Of a stretch of 5,510 nt of DNA, positions 1-5,140 are shown piece after piece (position 1 is the first letter of the stretch; each line of letters starts with the position of its first letter). The translations under genes and the position numbers were made by a program. The stretch is from positions 1 through 5,510 of the forward strand of contig CAYQUO010000037.1 in the NCBI GenBank assembly GCA_964420835.1, in the 5' to 3' direction. This DNA is from CAYQUO01 sp964420835 (lineage in GTDB: Bacteria; Chloroflexota; Anaerolineae; Anaerolineales; Anaerolineaceae). The notes below the pieces were generated by a model, which had not been told where the DNA came from, did not search any database, and worked only from the letters and a program-made list of their open reading frames with translations.

Positions 1-57
1 GACTACCTGGACAAGCTGGCCGCCGGGGCTGACGTGGTGCAGTTCAAGCGGGCATGA
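1..57 (+). CDS. C-terminal tail of an unidentified protein (5' end outside window)
   Basis: The reading frame starting at base 1 is open for 18 codons (DYLDKLAAGADVVQFKRA) and stops at TGA 55-57. The tail has the codon usage of a GC-rich gene and runs straight into a non-coding leader, so it is probably the true end of a real gene. There is no domain or motif in so short a piece. At the edge of a module with an AlpA-like regulator and a primase, a tyrosine integrase is a common occupant, and the tail is loosely reminiscent of some integrase C-termini. That is a guess from context and no more. Confidence 0.55.
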   Translation, partial: DYLDKLAAGADVVQFKRA

Positions 58-198
58 AATTCTGAAACCCCCCCAAGGGGCACGCTACAAAACCTACAAA
101 ACCAGTTTGACGCCACGCCTTACCCGACGGGGGACAACCGGGACACCCTGACCCGGCGGCGCTGGCGACCTTTTCAGGGGTGCGAGACAGGGGCTGCC
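58..198 (+). other. Intergenic leader with a short tandem repeat
   Basis: This 141-nt gap separates the partial gene at the left edge from the 190-residue protein gene. It contains a C-run followed by AAGGGG (68-80), too weak to call a terminator, and a 9-bp direct duplication CTACAAAAC at 85-93 and 94-102. A Shine-Dalgarno-like AGGGG at 189-193 lies 5 nt before the ATG at 199. No convincing sigma70 promoter pair is visible: TTGACG at 106-111 has no acceptable -10 partner. Confidence 0.5.
85..102 (+). repeat. Two tandem copies of a 9-bp unit (CTACAAAAC)
   Basis: CTACAAAAC occurs twice, back to back, at 85-93 and 94-102, followed by CAGTTTG. The repeat is exact and sits in non-coding DNA. It has the same 9-bp period as the coding repeats at 3876-3911 but a different sequence. 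Two copies could be chance or a remnant of a longer array, and no function can be assigned. Confidence 0.6.
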
Positions 199-771
199 AT
201 GACAAAGAGAGAAGCCGACGACCCAGAATTTGAGGCGCTAAGGATGCGCCACAAGGCCGACATCGAGGCTAGCGGAATGACGCGCGACGAATTGGTAGAC
301 CTTTTGGCCCGGAATCTCGCGTCGTACAACCTTTTGTGCCGGAGCTATGAGAACAACTGTCGTCAGCTCGAAGGGGTCATCAAAATACGTACAGAGCTTT
401 GTGAACTGCTGGAGCAGCAAAGCGCGGAGCACAAGCGCAAACTGCTGGCGACAGTCGGCGCATTGCCAAAAGTCATTGAGGAGAGCTTGAGGGCTGGGGG
501 CAAAGCGCTTGTGACCAAGGCGGGGCGGAAAGGAGCGACCAAACGACATGCGCCCGTTCGCGAACTGAAGGAGTGGGCCGTTCAAGAGGCGACAACGAAA
601 CGAGGGTCACACAAAGGTATCGCGCGAGAACTCGTAAAACTAATACCGAAGCATCTTGCGGGAATCTCTAAAGACCCTGAGCGGCTTATCTACGACACGC
701 TACGCGCCACCAGCAAACCATCTGCGCCGAGGGCCGCAAGGGGGTTTGTGCCGTTTACGCGTGGCCGCTAG
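199..771 (+). CDS. Hypothetical 190-residue protein, coiled-coil-like and basic, possibly DNA-binding
   Basis: The gene runs from ATG 199 (AGGGG at 189-193 as ribosome-binding site) to TAG 769-771. I do not recognise a named family. Residues about 1-30 are acidic and charged. Residues about 30-80 look helical and coiled-coil-like, with regularly spaced Leu and repeated Glu/Gln/Arg. Residues about 95-125 are strongly basic (KAGRKGATKRH). Residues about 120-170 form a helical segment (ELKEWAVQEA, then KGIARELVKLI, then PERLIYDTLRA). This resembles the C-terminal segment of other accessory proteins on proteobacterial mobile elements that end in a 'WLR'-like motif, which suggests but does not prove nucleic-acid binding. 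Base composition looks more AT-rich than the operon downstream, with more A- and T-ending codons, so it may have a separate origin. Its last codons overlap the iteron-like repeats. Confidence 0.75.
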   Translation: MTKREADDPEFEALRMRHKADIEASGMTRDELVDLLARNLASYNLLCRSYENNCRQLEGVIKIRTELCELLEQQSAEHKRKLLATVGALPKVIEESLRAGGKALVTKAGRKGATKRHAPVRELKEWAVQEATTKRGSHKGIARELVKLIPKHLAGISKDPERLIYDTLRATSKPSAPRAARGFVPFTRGR

Positions 772-830
772 CCGTAACGTGTGACGGCCAGTCGTAACGG
801 CTAGCGGCTTGCCGTAACACAACAAGGCTG
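750..830 (+). repeat. Four iteron-like direct repeats of about 20 bp
   Basis: Three copies begin at 771 (GCCGTAAC), 791 (GTCGTAAC) and 811 (GCCGTAAC), exactly 20 bp apart. A diverged fourth copy begins at 750 (GCCGTTTACG), 21 bp before the first. Besides the G(C/T)CGTAAC core, each of the last three units carries GGC at unit offset +15 to +17 (786-788, 806-808, 826-828). A 20-bp period is about two helical turns, so a protein bound at each unit would sit on the same DNA face. Such arrays are typical of replication-initiator iterons or multi-site operators. The array starts inside the end of the 190-residue protein gene and finishes 63 nt before the AlpA-like gene. The repeats are seen directly; the function is inferred. 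Confidence 0.75.
764..808. repeat. 12-bp perfect inverted repeat over a stop codon
   Basis: GCCGCTAGCCGT at 764-775 is the exact reverse complement of ACGGCTAGCGGC at 797-808, with 21 nt between the arms. The left arm contains the TAG stop of the 190-residue protein gene. As RNA it would form a strong GC-rich stem, but no T-run follows, so it is not a classical intrinsic terminator. It is embedded in the 20-bp direct repeat array and could be an operator, a cruciform-prone element or a transcript-stabilising hairpin. Confidence 0.7.
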
Positions 831-878
831 AGACTCGGAAAACTGCCACCCATCGCAACACCGGCAACCAATGCCGTG

Positions 879-884
879 AAAGGA
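879..884 (+). promoter_or_regulatory. Ribosome-binding site deciding the AlpA-like start
   Basis: AAAGGA lies 9 nt upstream of ATG 894. The alternative in-frame GTG at 876 would put this Shine-Dalgarno inside the gene and has no comparable site of its own, so the ATG at 894 is preferred. Confidence 0.6.
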
Positions 885-893
885 TGGGCAGCA

Positions 894-1142
894 ATGGCAC
901 TTTGGAGAATCGACGCCTGCAAAGGCGAGGCGGGATACCGCAGCAGCACCAGCGTTTACAACGACATTCGGGACGGACTTTGGACGAAACCCGTAGCCAT
1001 CGGCCAGCGTGCCAAGGCGTGGCCTGACTACGAGGTCAAGGCCATTGTCCGGGCGCGCATCGCGGGGCAGACAGACGATGAAATCCGCGAGCTGGTGAGC
1101 CGCCTGCATGCCAAGCGGGTAGATCAACTGGCGACGGTTTGA
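894..1142 (+). CDS. AlpA-family DNA-binding regulator / excisionase-like protein
   Basis: This 82-residue protein has the hallmarks of the AlpA (prophage CP4-57 regulatory protein) family of small winged-helix/MerR-like DNA-binding proteins. Residues 16-30 (RSSTSVYNDIRDGLW) match the helix-turn-helix region normally written as 'sr(s/t)tvYr.i..G.fP'. KPVAIGQRAKAW (32-43) matches the wing, and PDYEVKAIVRARI (44-56) matches the 'esEVeaWl..R' end. In known elements these proteins activate integrase expression or act as recombination directionality factors. It is the first gene of a tight operon: the next gene starts 10 nt after its stop. The iteron-like repeats end 63 nt before its ATG and are candidate autoregulatory or excision sites. 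The length is usual for the family. Family assignment is fairly secure; which role applies here is inferred. Confidence 0.85.
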   Translation: MALWRIDACKGEAGYRSSTSVYNDIRDGLWTKPVAIGQRAKAWPDYEVKAIVRARIAGQTDDEIRELVSRLHAKRVDQLATV

Positions 1143-1152
1143 GGGGGCGGAT

Positions 1153-1398
1153 ATGACCCAGTCCCAAAACAAAAACGCCCTGGAGCTGGCGGGCTCCAAA
1201 GGCGCTATTCAAAAAACGGACAACGCTGATTTTACCGCCCTGCAAGCCGCATTCGCCCAGCAGGGACACCGCCTGCACCACGTCACGGCACCGGATGGCA
1301 CCGGCCTCTATTGGGCCGAGCGCTGGGGGCTGGTGCGCTACCTGCCCACCTTGCACGACGTAGGGCGCTTTCTGGCGCAGATTGGGGGACGGCTGTGA
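1153..1398 (+). CDS. Hypothetical 81-residue protein of the replication operon
   Basis: ATG 1153 follows a strong purine stretch, GAGGGGG at 1141-1147, which overlaps the upstream TGA, so translation is probably coupled to the AlpA-like gene. The stop TGA 1396-1398 overlaps the GTG start of the primase gene by 4 nt. The protein has a polar N-terminus (residues 1-25), then a compact region of about 50 residues (FTALQAAFAQQGHRLHHV, then DGTGLYWAERWGLVRYLPTL, then VGRFLAQIGG). It has no signal peptide, membrane segment or Cys motif. I do not recognise a named family. Its fixed place between regulator and primase suggests a replication accessory role, which is inference from context only. Confidence 0.8.
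   Translation: MTQSQNKNALELAGSKGAIQKTDNADFTALQAAFAQQGHRLHHVTAPDGTGLYWAERWGLVRYLPTLHDVGRFLAQIGGRL
1384..1389 (+). promoter_or_regulatory. Ribosome-binding site deciding the primase GTG start
   Basis: GGGGGA sits 5 nt before GTG 1395, inside the last codons of the preceding gene. The GTG overlaps that gene's TGA in the string GTGA (1395-1398), a standard coupled start. Extending the primase frame upstream to 1311 would only add 28 residues of Ala/Arg-rich sequence that overlaps the preceding gene. Confidence 0.65.
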
Positions 1399-3842
1399 GC
1401 GCAATCGAGCAATTCCAACAAGCCATGGCAGGCGCTGGATTGCCCGTGCCCGACGTGATCCACGGCGACGGCGCGTTGCACCGATTCAGCAGCAACGGCA
1501 AGCGCGCGGATCAATCGGGCTGGTACGTCCTTCACGATGATGGTGACATGCCCGCCGGGGCTTTTGGTGACTGGCGCAGCGGCATGCAATCGACCTGGTG
1601 CAGCAAGGACTTCAAGGTCATGACCCAGGCCGAGCGCAGCGCCCACCAGCGGCGCATGCAGGCCATTGCCCAGCAGCGCGAAGCCGACACCGCGCAGCGC
1701 CAGCAGGATGCAGCCATAGCGGCGGCAACACGCTGGGAAGCAGCAACACCGGCACCAGTAGATCATCCCTACCTGGCGCGCAAGGGCATACAGCTCCATG
1801 GTGCAAGGGTTGAGGGCGAGGCGCTGCTGATCCCTTTGCGCGACACCACGGGCACGCTGCACAGTCTGCAAGCCATTGGCCCTGAGGGCGACAAGCGCTT
1901 TCAACCAGGCGGGCGCATCAAGGGCTGTTACTTCGGGATCGGCAAGCCCAATGGCGTGCTGGTGATAGCCGAGGGCGTGGCTACTGGCGCATCCATTCAT
2001 GAGGCGACCGGGCACGCGGTTGCATGCGCGATGAACGCGGGCAACCTGTTGGAAGCCGCTCAGGCGCTGCATGCCAAATACCCGGCCCTGCGCCTGATCC
2101 TCGCTGCTGACGATGATTGGAAAACCGACGGCAATCCGGGTATGAGCAAGGCGCGCGAAGCTGCCCAAGCCGTGGGCGGGTACCTGATAAAGCCTGACTT
2201 TGGAAAACAGCGCGGCGACAAGGACACCGACTTCAACGACCTGCACCAGCGGGCAGGATCGGCGGCTGTGAAGGCGTGTTTTGATGCGACTGTGGCCGTG
2301 TTGGATGATCCCGTGTTTCCGCCATTGGAGGACGTGGCCCACGGTATCGACATAGACCCGGCCACCACCGCACCCGAGCCGCTGCGCGCGCCACTGCCAC
2401 CTGGCGAGGCGTACCCCGTTGATGCGCTGGGCGCCGTGCTGGGTGGCGCTGCGCGAGCTCTTCACGAAGTGGTCAAAGCACCAATGGCGCTGTGCTGCCA
2501 GTCTGTGCTGGCCGCTGCCAGTCTGGCCGCGCAAGCGCATTTTGATGTGCAACTGCCATGGGGACAGCGCAAGCCGCTATCGCTCTTCCTGCTGACCGTG
2601 GGCGAGTCTGGCGAGCGCAAGAGCGCGGTTGATGATGTAGTTCTCGGAGCGGCAAAGGCCCATGAAAAAACCGCCATGGCCGCCTATCAGGAGGATATGG
2701 AACGGCATGAAGCGGATATGGCTGCATGGAGCAAGGCCACCGAGGTGGCGCGCACCGCTGCCACCCAGGGCAAGAAAGGCACGGCCACCGCCGAGCAGAT
2801 ACGCGATGCGGTTGCAGCCGTCGGAGACAAGCCTGTTGCACCCATTGCGCCATTGCGGTTTGTGACCGACCCGACGGCTGAAGGGCTCTACAAGCTGCTG
2901 GCTATGGCGCAGCCGAGCGTGGCGCTTTTCAGCGACGAAGGCGGGCTACTCATTGGTGGGCATGCGCTGAACGGCGACAACTTCCTCAAGACCATCACGC
3001 GCTGGTCAAAGATGTGGGACGGCGCACCTTTTGACCGCGTTCGTGCTGGCGATGGCGTGGGCATCCTGTACGGGCGGCGCATGGCCTTGCACCAGCTGGC
3101 GCAAGGGGACGTGATGGTCAAACTCTTGTCCGACCGGCTGGCCAATGGACAGGGGCTGCTGGCGCGCTGTCTGGTGGCGTGGCCCGCGTCCACTATCGGC
3201 ACGCGGCACGCTGATGCATTCGAGTGGGCAGGGGCACGACCCGAGCTCAAACGGATGTTTGCCGTGCTGTCTGGCCTGCTGGAGACTGAGCCGCGCACGT
3301 CGGAGAAAAACCCGCAAGAACTTGATCCCCTGGAACTGCCGCTGTCGGCTGAGGCCGGTCAATTGGCGCTGCAAGCGGGCAACCAGTTCGAAACATTGAT
3401 GGCGACCGGGAACGACCTGAGCGAGCTGCGCGACCGCACCGCGAAGGCGGTAGAAAACGCCTGCCGCATTGCTGGCGTACTGGCTGCAATTGAGGGCGGC
3501 ATGGGCACCAGCGAAATTACTGCTGACCACCTGGCGCGCGCCCTCGTGCTGATCCAGTGGTATCTGGCCGAGGCGCTGCGCATTCGTGGCGCAGCTGCTG
3601 TACCGCAGTCTGTGCAGGATGCCGAGGCGCTGTCGAACTGGCTACACGCGCGAGGCATGCGCAAATTCCGAACCCGCGATGTTCTCAACGCTGGCCCTGC
3701 GCAACTGCGCAACAAGGCGCGACTGATGGCGGCGATAGAGCAGCTTGTCGAGGCCGGGTACATCACCGTATGTCCGGCAGGGACGGAGATTGACGGCGTG
3801 AAGGCGCGCAAGGCGTGGGAGGTGCATCACCATGTGGTTTGA
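1395..3842 (+). CDS. Toprim primase fused to DUF3987 helicase-like domain
   Basis: This 815-residue protein (numbered from GTG 1395) is probably the replication protein of the element. Residues about 27-68 (ALHRF, WYVLHDDGDMPAGAFGDWRSG) match the N-terminal domain associated with phage/plasmid primases. Residues about 186-284 are a Toprim fold: catalytic Glu in VLVIAEGVATG (Glu193), the acidic triplet AADDDW (237-242), and DTDFNDL (277-283). Residues about 345-730 match the DUF3987 P-loop NTPase family. The Walker A-like element is GESGERKS (403-410), with Arg where the second Gly is usual. A Walker B-like VALFSDEGG lies at 509-517, followed by the conserved stretch through the TRWSKMWDG, RRMALHQL and LLARCLVAWP regions. 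A charged helical insertion lies between the Walker motifs (about 425-480). Residues about 747-794 resemble a winged helix. Expected role: primer synthesis and DNA unwinding at the element's origin. The next gene overlaps by 11 nt. Domains are recognised by eye; activity is untested. Confidence 0.9.
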   Translation: MSAIEQFQQAMAGAGLPVPDVIHGDGALHRFSSNGKRADQSGWYVLHDDGDMPAGAFGDWRSGMQSTWCSKDFKVMTQAERSAHQRRMQAIAQQREADTAQRQQDAAIAAATRWEAATPAPVDHPYLARKGIQLHGARVEGEALLIPLRDTTGTLHSLQAIGPEGDKRFQPGGRIKGCYFGIGKPNGVLVIAEGVATGASIHEATGHAVACAMNAGNLLEAAQALHAKYPALRLILAADDDWKTDGNPGMSKAREAAQAVGGYLIKPDFGKQRGDKDTDFNDLHQRAGSAAVKACFDATVAVLDDPVFPPLEDVAHGIDIDPATTAPEPLRAPLPPGEAYPVDALGAVLGGAARALHEVVKAPMALCCQSVLAAASLAAQAHFDVQLPWGQRKPLSLFLLTVGESGERKSAVDDVVLGAAKAHEKTAMAAYQEDMERHEADMAAWSKATEVARTAATQGKKGTATAEQIRDAVAAVGDKPVAPIAPLRFVTDPTAEGLYKLLAMAQPSVALFSDEGGLLIGGHALNGDNFLKTITRWSKMWDGAPFDRVRAGDGVGILYGRRMALHQLAQGDVMVKLLSDRLANGQGLLARCLVAWPASTIGTRHADAFEWAGARPELKRMFAVLSGLLETEPRTSEKNPQELDPLELPLSAEAGQLALQAGNQFETLMATGNDLSELRDRTAKAVENACRIAGVLAAIEGGMGTSEITADHLARALVLIQWYLAEALRIRGAAAVPQSVQDAEALSNWLHARGMRKFRTRDVLNAGPAQLRNKARLMAAIEQLVEAGYITVCPAGTEIDGVKARKAWEVHHHVV

Positions 3843-4542
3843 CCCTCAAACCCTGCTGGCGCGCTCTTACCCCCCTGCGACTTCTGCGACTTCTGCGACT
3901 TCTGCGACTTTCGAGGTGCAGGCAGGGACAAAAGTCGCAGAGTCGCAAGAGTCGCAGCAGGCCGCGAACGATGCAGCCCTCGACCCCGACAGCTATTGCT
4001 GGCCGCACAGCAGCGCCTGGAACACCAGCGAGATAGCGCTGTTCAACCGGCGCGCGGCGCTGTTCGTGCGGCGTGGCGCCAGCGACACCGAAGCCGAGCG
4101 GCTGGCCGAAACGCTGGTGCAGTGTGATCGTGAGGGCGACAGCATGCACGCCTGCATGGAGTGTCGGCACCTGCAAACCAGTGGGCCCTGGCGCTGTGGC
4201 AACTGGCAATCGGCTGGTGTAGCTGGTCGTGCTGTCGATGCGAGCCTGGCGCGCACCATGGTCATGCAGGCGCAGCGCTGCCCAGGCTATGCGGCGGCTG
4301 CCCTGCCAGCGACGGCACCGCCATTCGTGGCCGAGCCGGAACCACCACCACCTGCAACTGCACAGCCCCAGGCCAGCAGTCCCGACCGTTGGCCTGCTGC
4401 GCCATGGCGGGAGTCTGACCGCGCATACCTGGCCCACCATGCCGAATGCACTGCATGCCAGTGTGCAGGCCGTGGCTATGGCGTGCGCTGCACCGTGGGG
4501 GCTGAACTGTGGGTTGCCTACCTGGCTGAGTGCTCTATCTGA
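3832..4542 (+). CDS. Cys-rich probable zinc-binding protein with repeat-encoded N-terminus
   Basis: This is a 236-residue protein with ATG 3832, GGGAGG at 3817-3822 nine nt upstream, and an 11-nt overlap with the primase gene. Residues 14-26 (PPATSATSATSAT) and 34-43 (KVAESQESQQ) are encoded by opposed 9-bp DNA repeats and look unstructured. A globular part follows (about 50-155) with a Cys set C108-x2-C111-x10-C122-x27-C150 (CMECRHL, WRCGNW, QRCPGY). A Pro/Ala-rich linker (about 155-190, PEPPPP) leads to a second Cys/His cluster: HH202-203, C206-x2-C209-x-C211-x8-C220, then GAELWVAYLAE. These look like two separate zinc-ribbon-like modules. I have the impression that similar proteins follow primase genes in other Burkholderiales elements, with the same kind of repeat-encoded start. 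The function is unknown; DNA or RNA binding is plausible from the Cys pattern. Confidence 0.85.
   Translation: MWFDPQTLLARSYPPATSATSATSATFEVQAGTKVAESQESQQAANDAALDPDSYCWPHSSAWNTSEIALFNRRAALFVRRGASDTEAERLAETLVQCDREGDSMHACMECRHLQTSGPWRCGNWQSAGVAGRAVDASLARTMVMQAQRCPGYAAAALPATAPPFVAEPEPPPPATAQPQASSPDRWPAAPWRESDRAYLAHHAECTACQCAGRGYGVRCTVGAELWVAYLAECSI
3876..3911 (+). repeat. Left arm: four tandem TGCGACTTC units
   Basis: TGCGACTTC occurs at 3876-3884, 3885-3893 and 3894-3902. A fourth copy, TGCGACTT followed by T, lies at 3903-3911. The period is exactly 9 bp, three codons, so the array encodes a repeating Ala-Thr-Ser. It is the left half of a hairpin with the array at 3931-3956. Confidence 0.9.
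3931..3956 (+). repeat. Right arm: three AGTCGCA units in reverse-complement orientation
   Basis: AGTCGCA (reverse complement of the TGCGACT core) occurs at 3933-3939, 3941-3947 and 3950-3956, with spacings of 8 and 9. It can pair with the left arm: 3903-3911 with 3931-3939 (9 bp), 3894-3900 with 3941-3947 (7 bp), and 3885-3891 with 3950-3956 (7 bp). A small bulge and a two-base mismatch separate the blocks, and the loop is 3912-3930. The whole structure lies inside the Cys-rich gene, 44-125 nt after its start codon. Confidence 0.9.
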
Positions 4543-4594
4543 CAAATGATGTTTGACATAAGACTTGATCGAGAAGCAGGAAAGGAAAACGACG

Positions 4595-5053
4595 ATGACA
4601 AAAGCAAAGCAAGGGCTGATCCGGGGCATGGGCACCAACCGGCGCACCGAGGGCGATTACATGGCCGCGCTGCTGGATACCGTGACCTTGGACGATTGGC
4701 GCGACGTGGTGGCGGGGGCGCTGCAATTGGCTAAAGGCGGCGACGCTCAGGCGCGCGCTTGGCTGGCTCAATACCTGGTGGGCAAGGCATCCGCCAGTGC
4801 GCCTACGGCGTTGACGGTGCAGGTCAATCAGTGGAGCGGCAAAGACCCATTGGCCGAGCGGCTGGCACGCCCGTTGATTCAAAGAGAGAAATTCCCGGTG
4901 CTGGCTGGAAGCGATGCGCGCGAGGCCGCTATTCAGGATGCCATCACGACAGAACTGGTGCGCAAATTGCCAAGCGCGGAAACCACTGCAAAGCCAGCAA
5001 CGGCGCGGGTTCGCAGCGATTCTGACGATGAAGCGGTAACCATACTTCCCTGA
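4595..5053 (+). CDS. Hypothetical 152-residue protein, soluble and charged
   Basis: ATG 4595 has AAAGGA (4581-4586) 8 nt upstream. An in-frame TTG at 4565 lacks such a site and is less likely. The N-terminus is basic (MTKAKQGLIRGMGTNRRTEGDY). Residues about 22-72 are helical (ALLDTVTLDDWRDVVAGALQLAKGGDAQARAWLAQYLVGK). The middle part TALTVQVNQWSGKDPLAERLARPL and a charged helix (REAAIQDAITTELVRKL) follow, then a polar tail. The segment 'AKGGDAQARAWLAQYLVGK' resembles the helical end of small phage proteins that accompany terminases (DUF5681-like and similar), but the match is weak and the N-terminal signature of that family is absent. There are no membrane segments or Cys clusters. The 52-nt gap after the Cys-rich gene contains no convincing promoter, so co-transcription is likely. 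Confidence 0.8.
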   Translation: MTKAKQGLIRGMGTNRRTEGDYMAALLDTVTLDDWRDVVAGALQLAKGGDAQARAWLAQYLVGKASASAPTALTVQVNQWSGKDPLAERLARPLIQREKFPVLAGSDAREAAIQDAITTELVRKLPSAETTAKPATARVRSDSDDEAVTILP

Positions 5054-5140
5054 TCCTTTGGGAAAATTTTTGCGCGTGCAAAGAAGCGCGTAAAAGCAGG
5101 ACTGGCGACAACGTGCACGGTGGCAAGGACTGTTTCTTCA
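5054..5140. other. Convergent intergenic spacer
   Basis: These 87 nt separate two genes that end toward each other. The spacer has an A/T-rich stretch GGGAAAATTTTT near 5061-5072 and a nearby weak TTTGC-GCGT-GCAAA stem (5 bp). A bidirectional terminator would be expected here, but the visible stem is too short to call with confidence. Nothing else is seen. Confidence 0.4.

Noticed and set aside
68..80. Intrinsic terminator after the partial gene (C-run, AA, GGGG)
   Set aside because: The stem would be at most four base pairs with almost no loop, and there is no T-run.
809..837. Promoter for the AlpA-like operon (TTGCCG at 809-814)
   Set aside because: The matching -10 position reads GACTCG, which is not a plausible -10. 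The promoter may exist but cannot be placed from the sequence.
1311..1394. Upstream extension of the primase frame by 28 codons
   Set aside because: It overlaps the preceding gene entirely. The GTG at 1395 has a good ribosome-binding site and a stop-start overlap.
1338..2552. Long minus-strand open frame (about 400 codons) opposite the primase
   Set aside because: The plus-strand frame carries clear Toprim and DUF3987 motifs. The antisense frame is low-complexity Arg/Ala/Gly/His-rich sequence without motifs, a typical shadow in GC-rich DNA.
3876..3956. CRISPR array
   Set aside because: The units are 9 bp and contiguous with no spacers, and they lie in a coding sequence.
4553..4581. Promoter with TTGACA at 4553-4558 before the 152-residue protein gene
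   Set aside because: At 16-18 bp spacing the sequence is GC-rich and purine-rich (around GCAGGA), with no acceptable -10 element.
3763..4647. Minus-strand open frame of about 290 codons opposite the Cys-rich gene
   Set aside because: It contains an Arg/Ser repeat that is just the antisense reading of the 9-bp units and has no domain. The plus-strand gene has a ribosome-binding site and conserved-looking Cys clusters.
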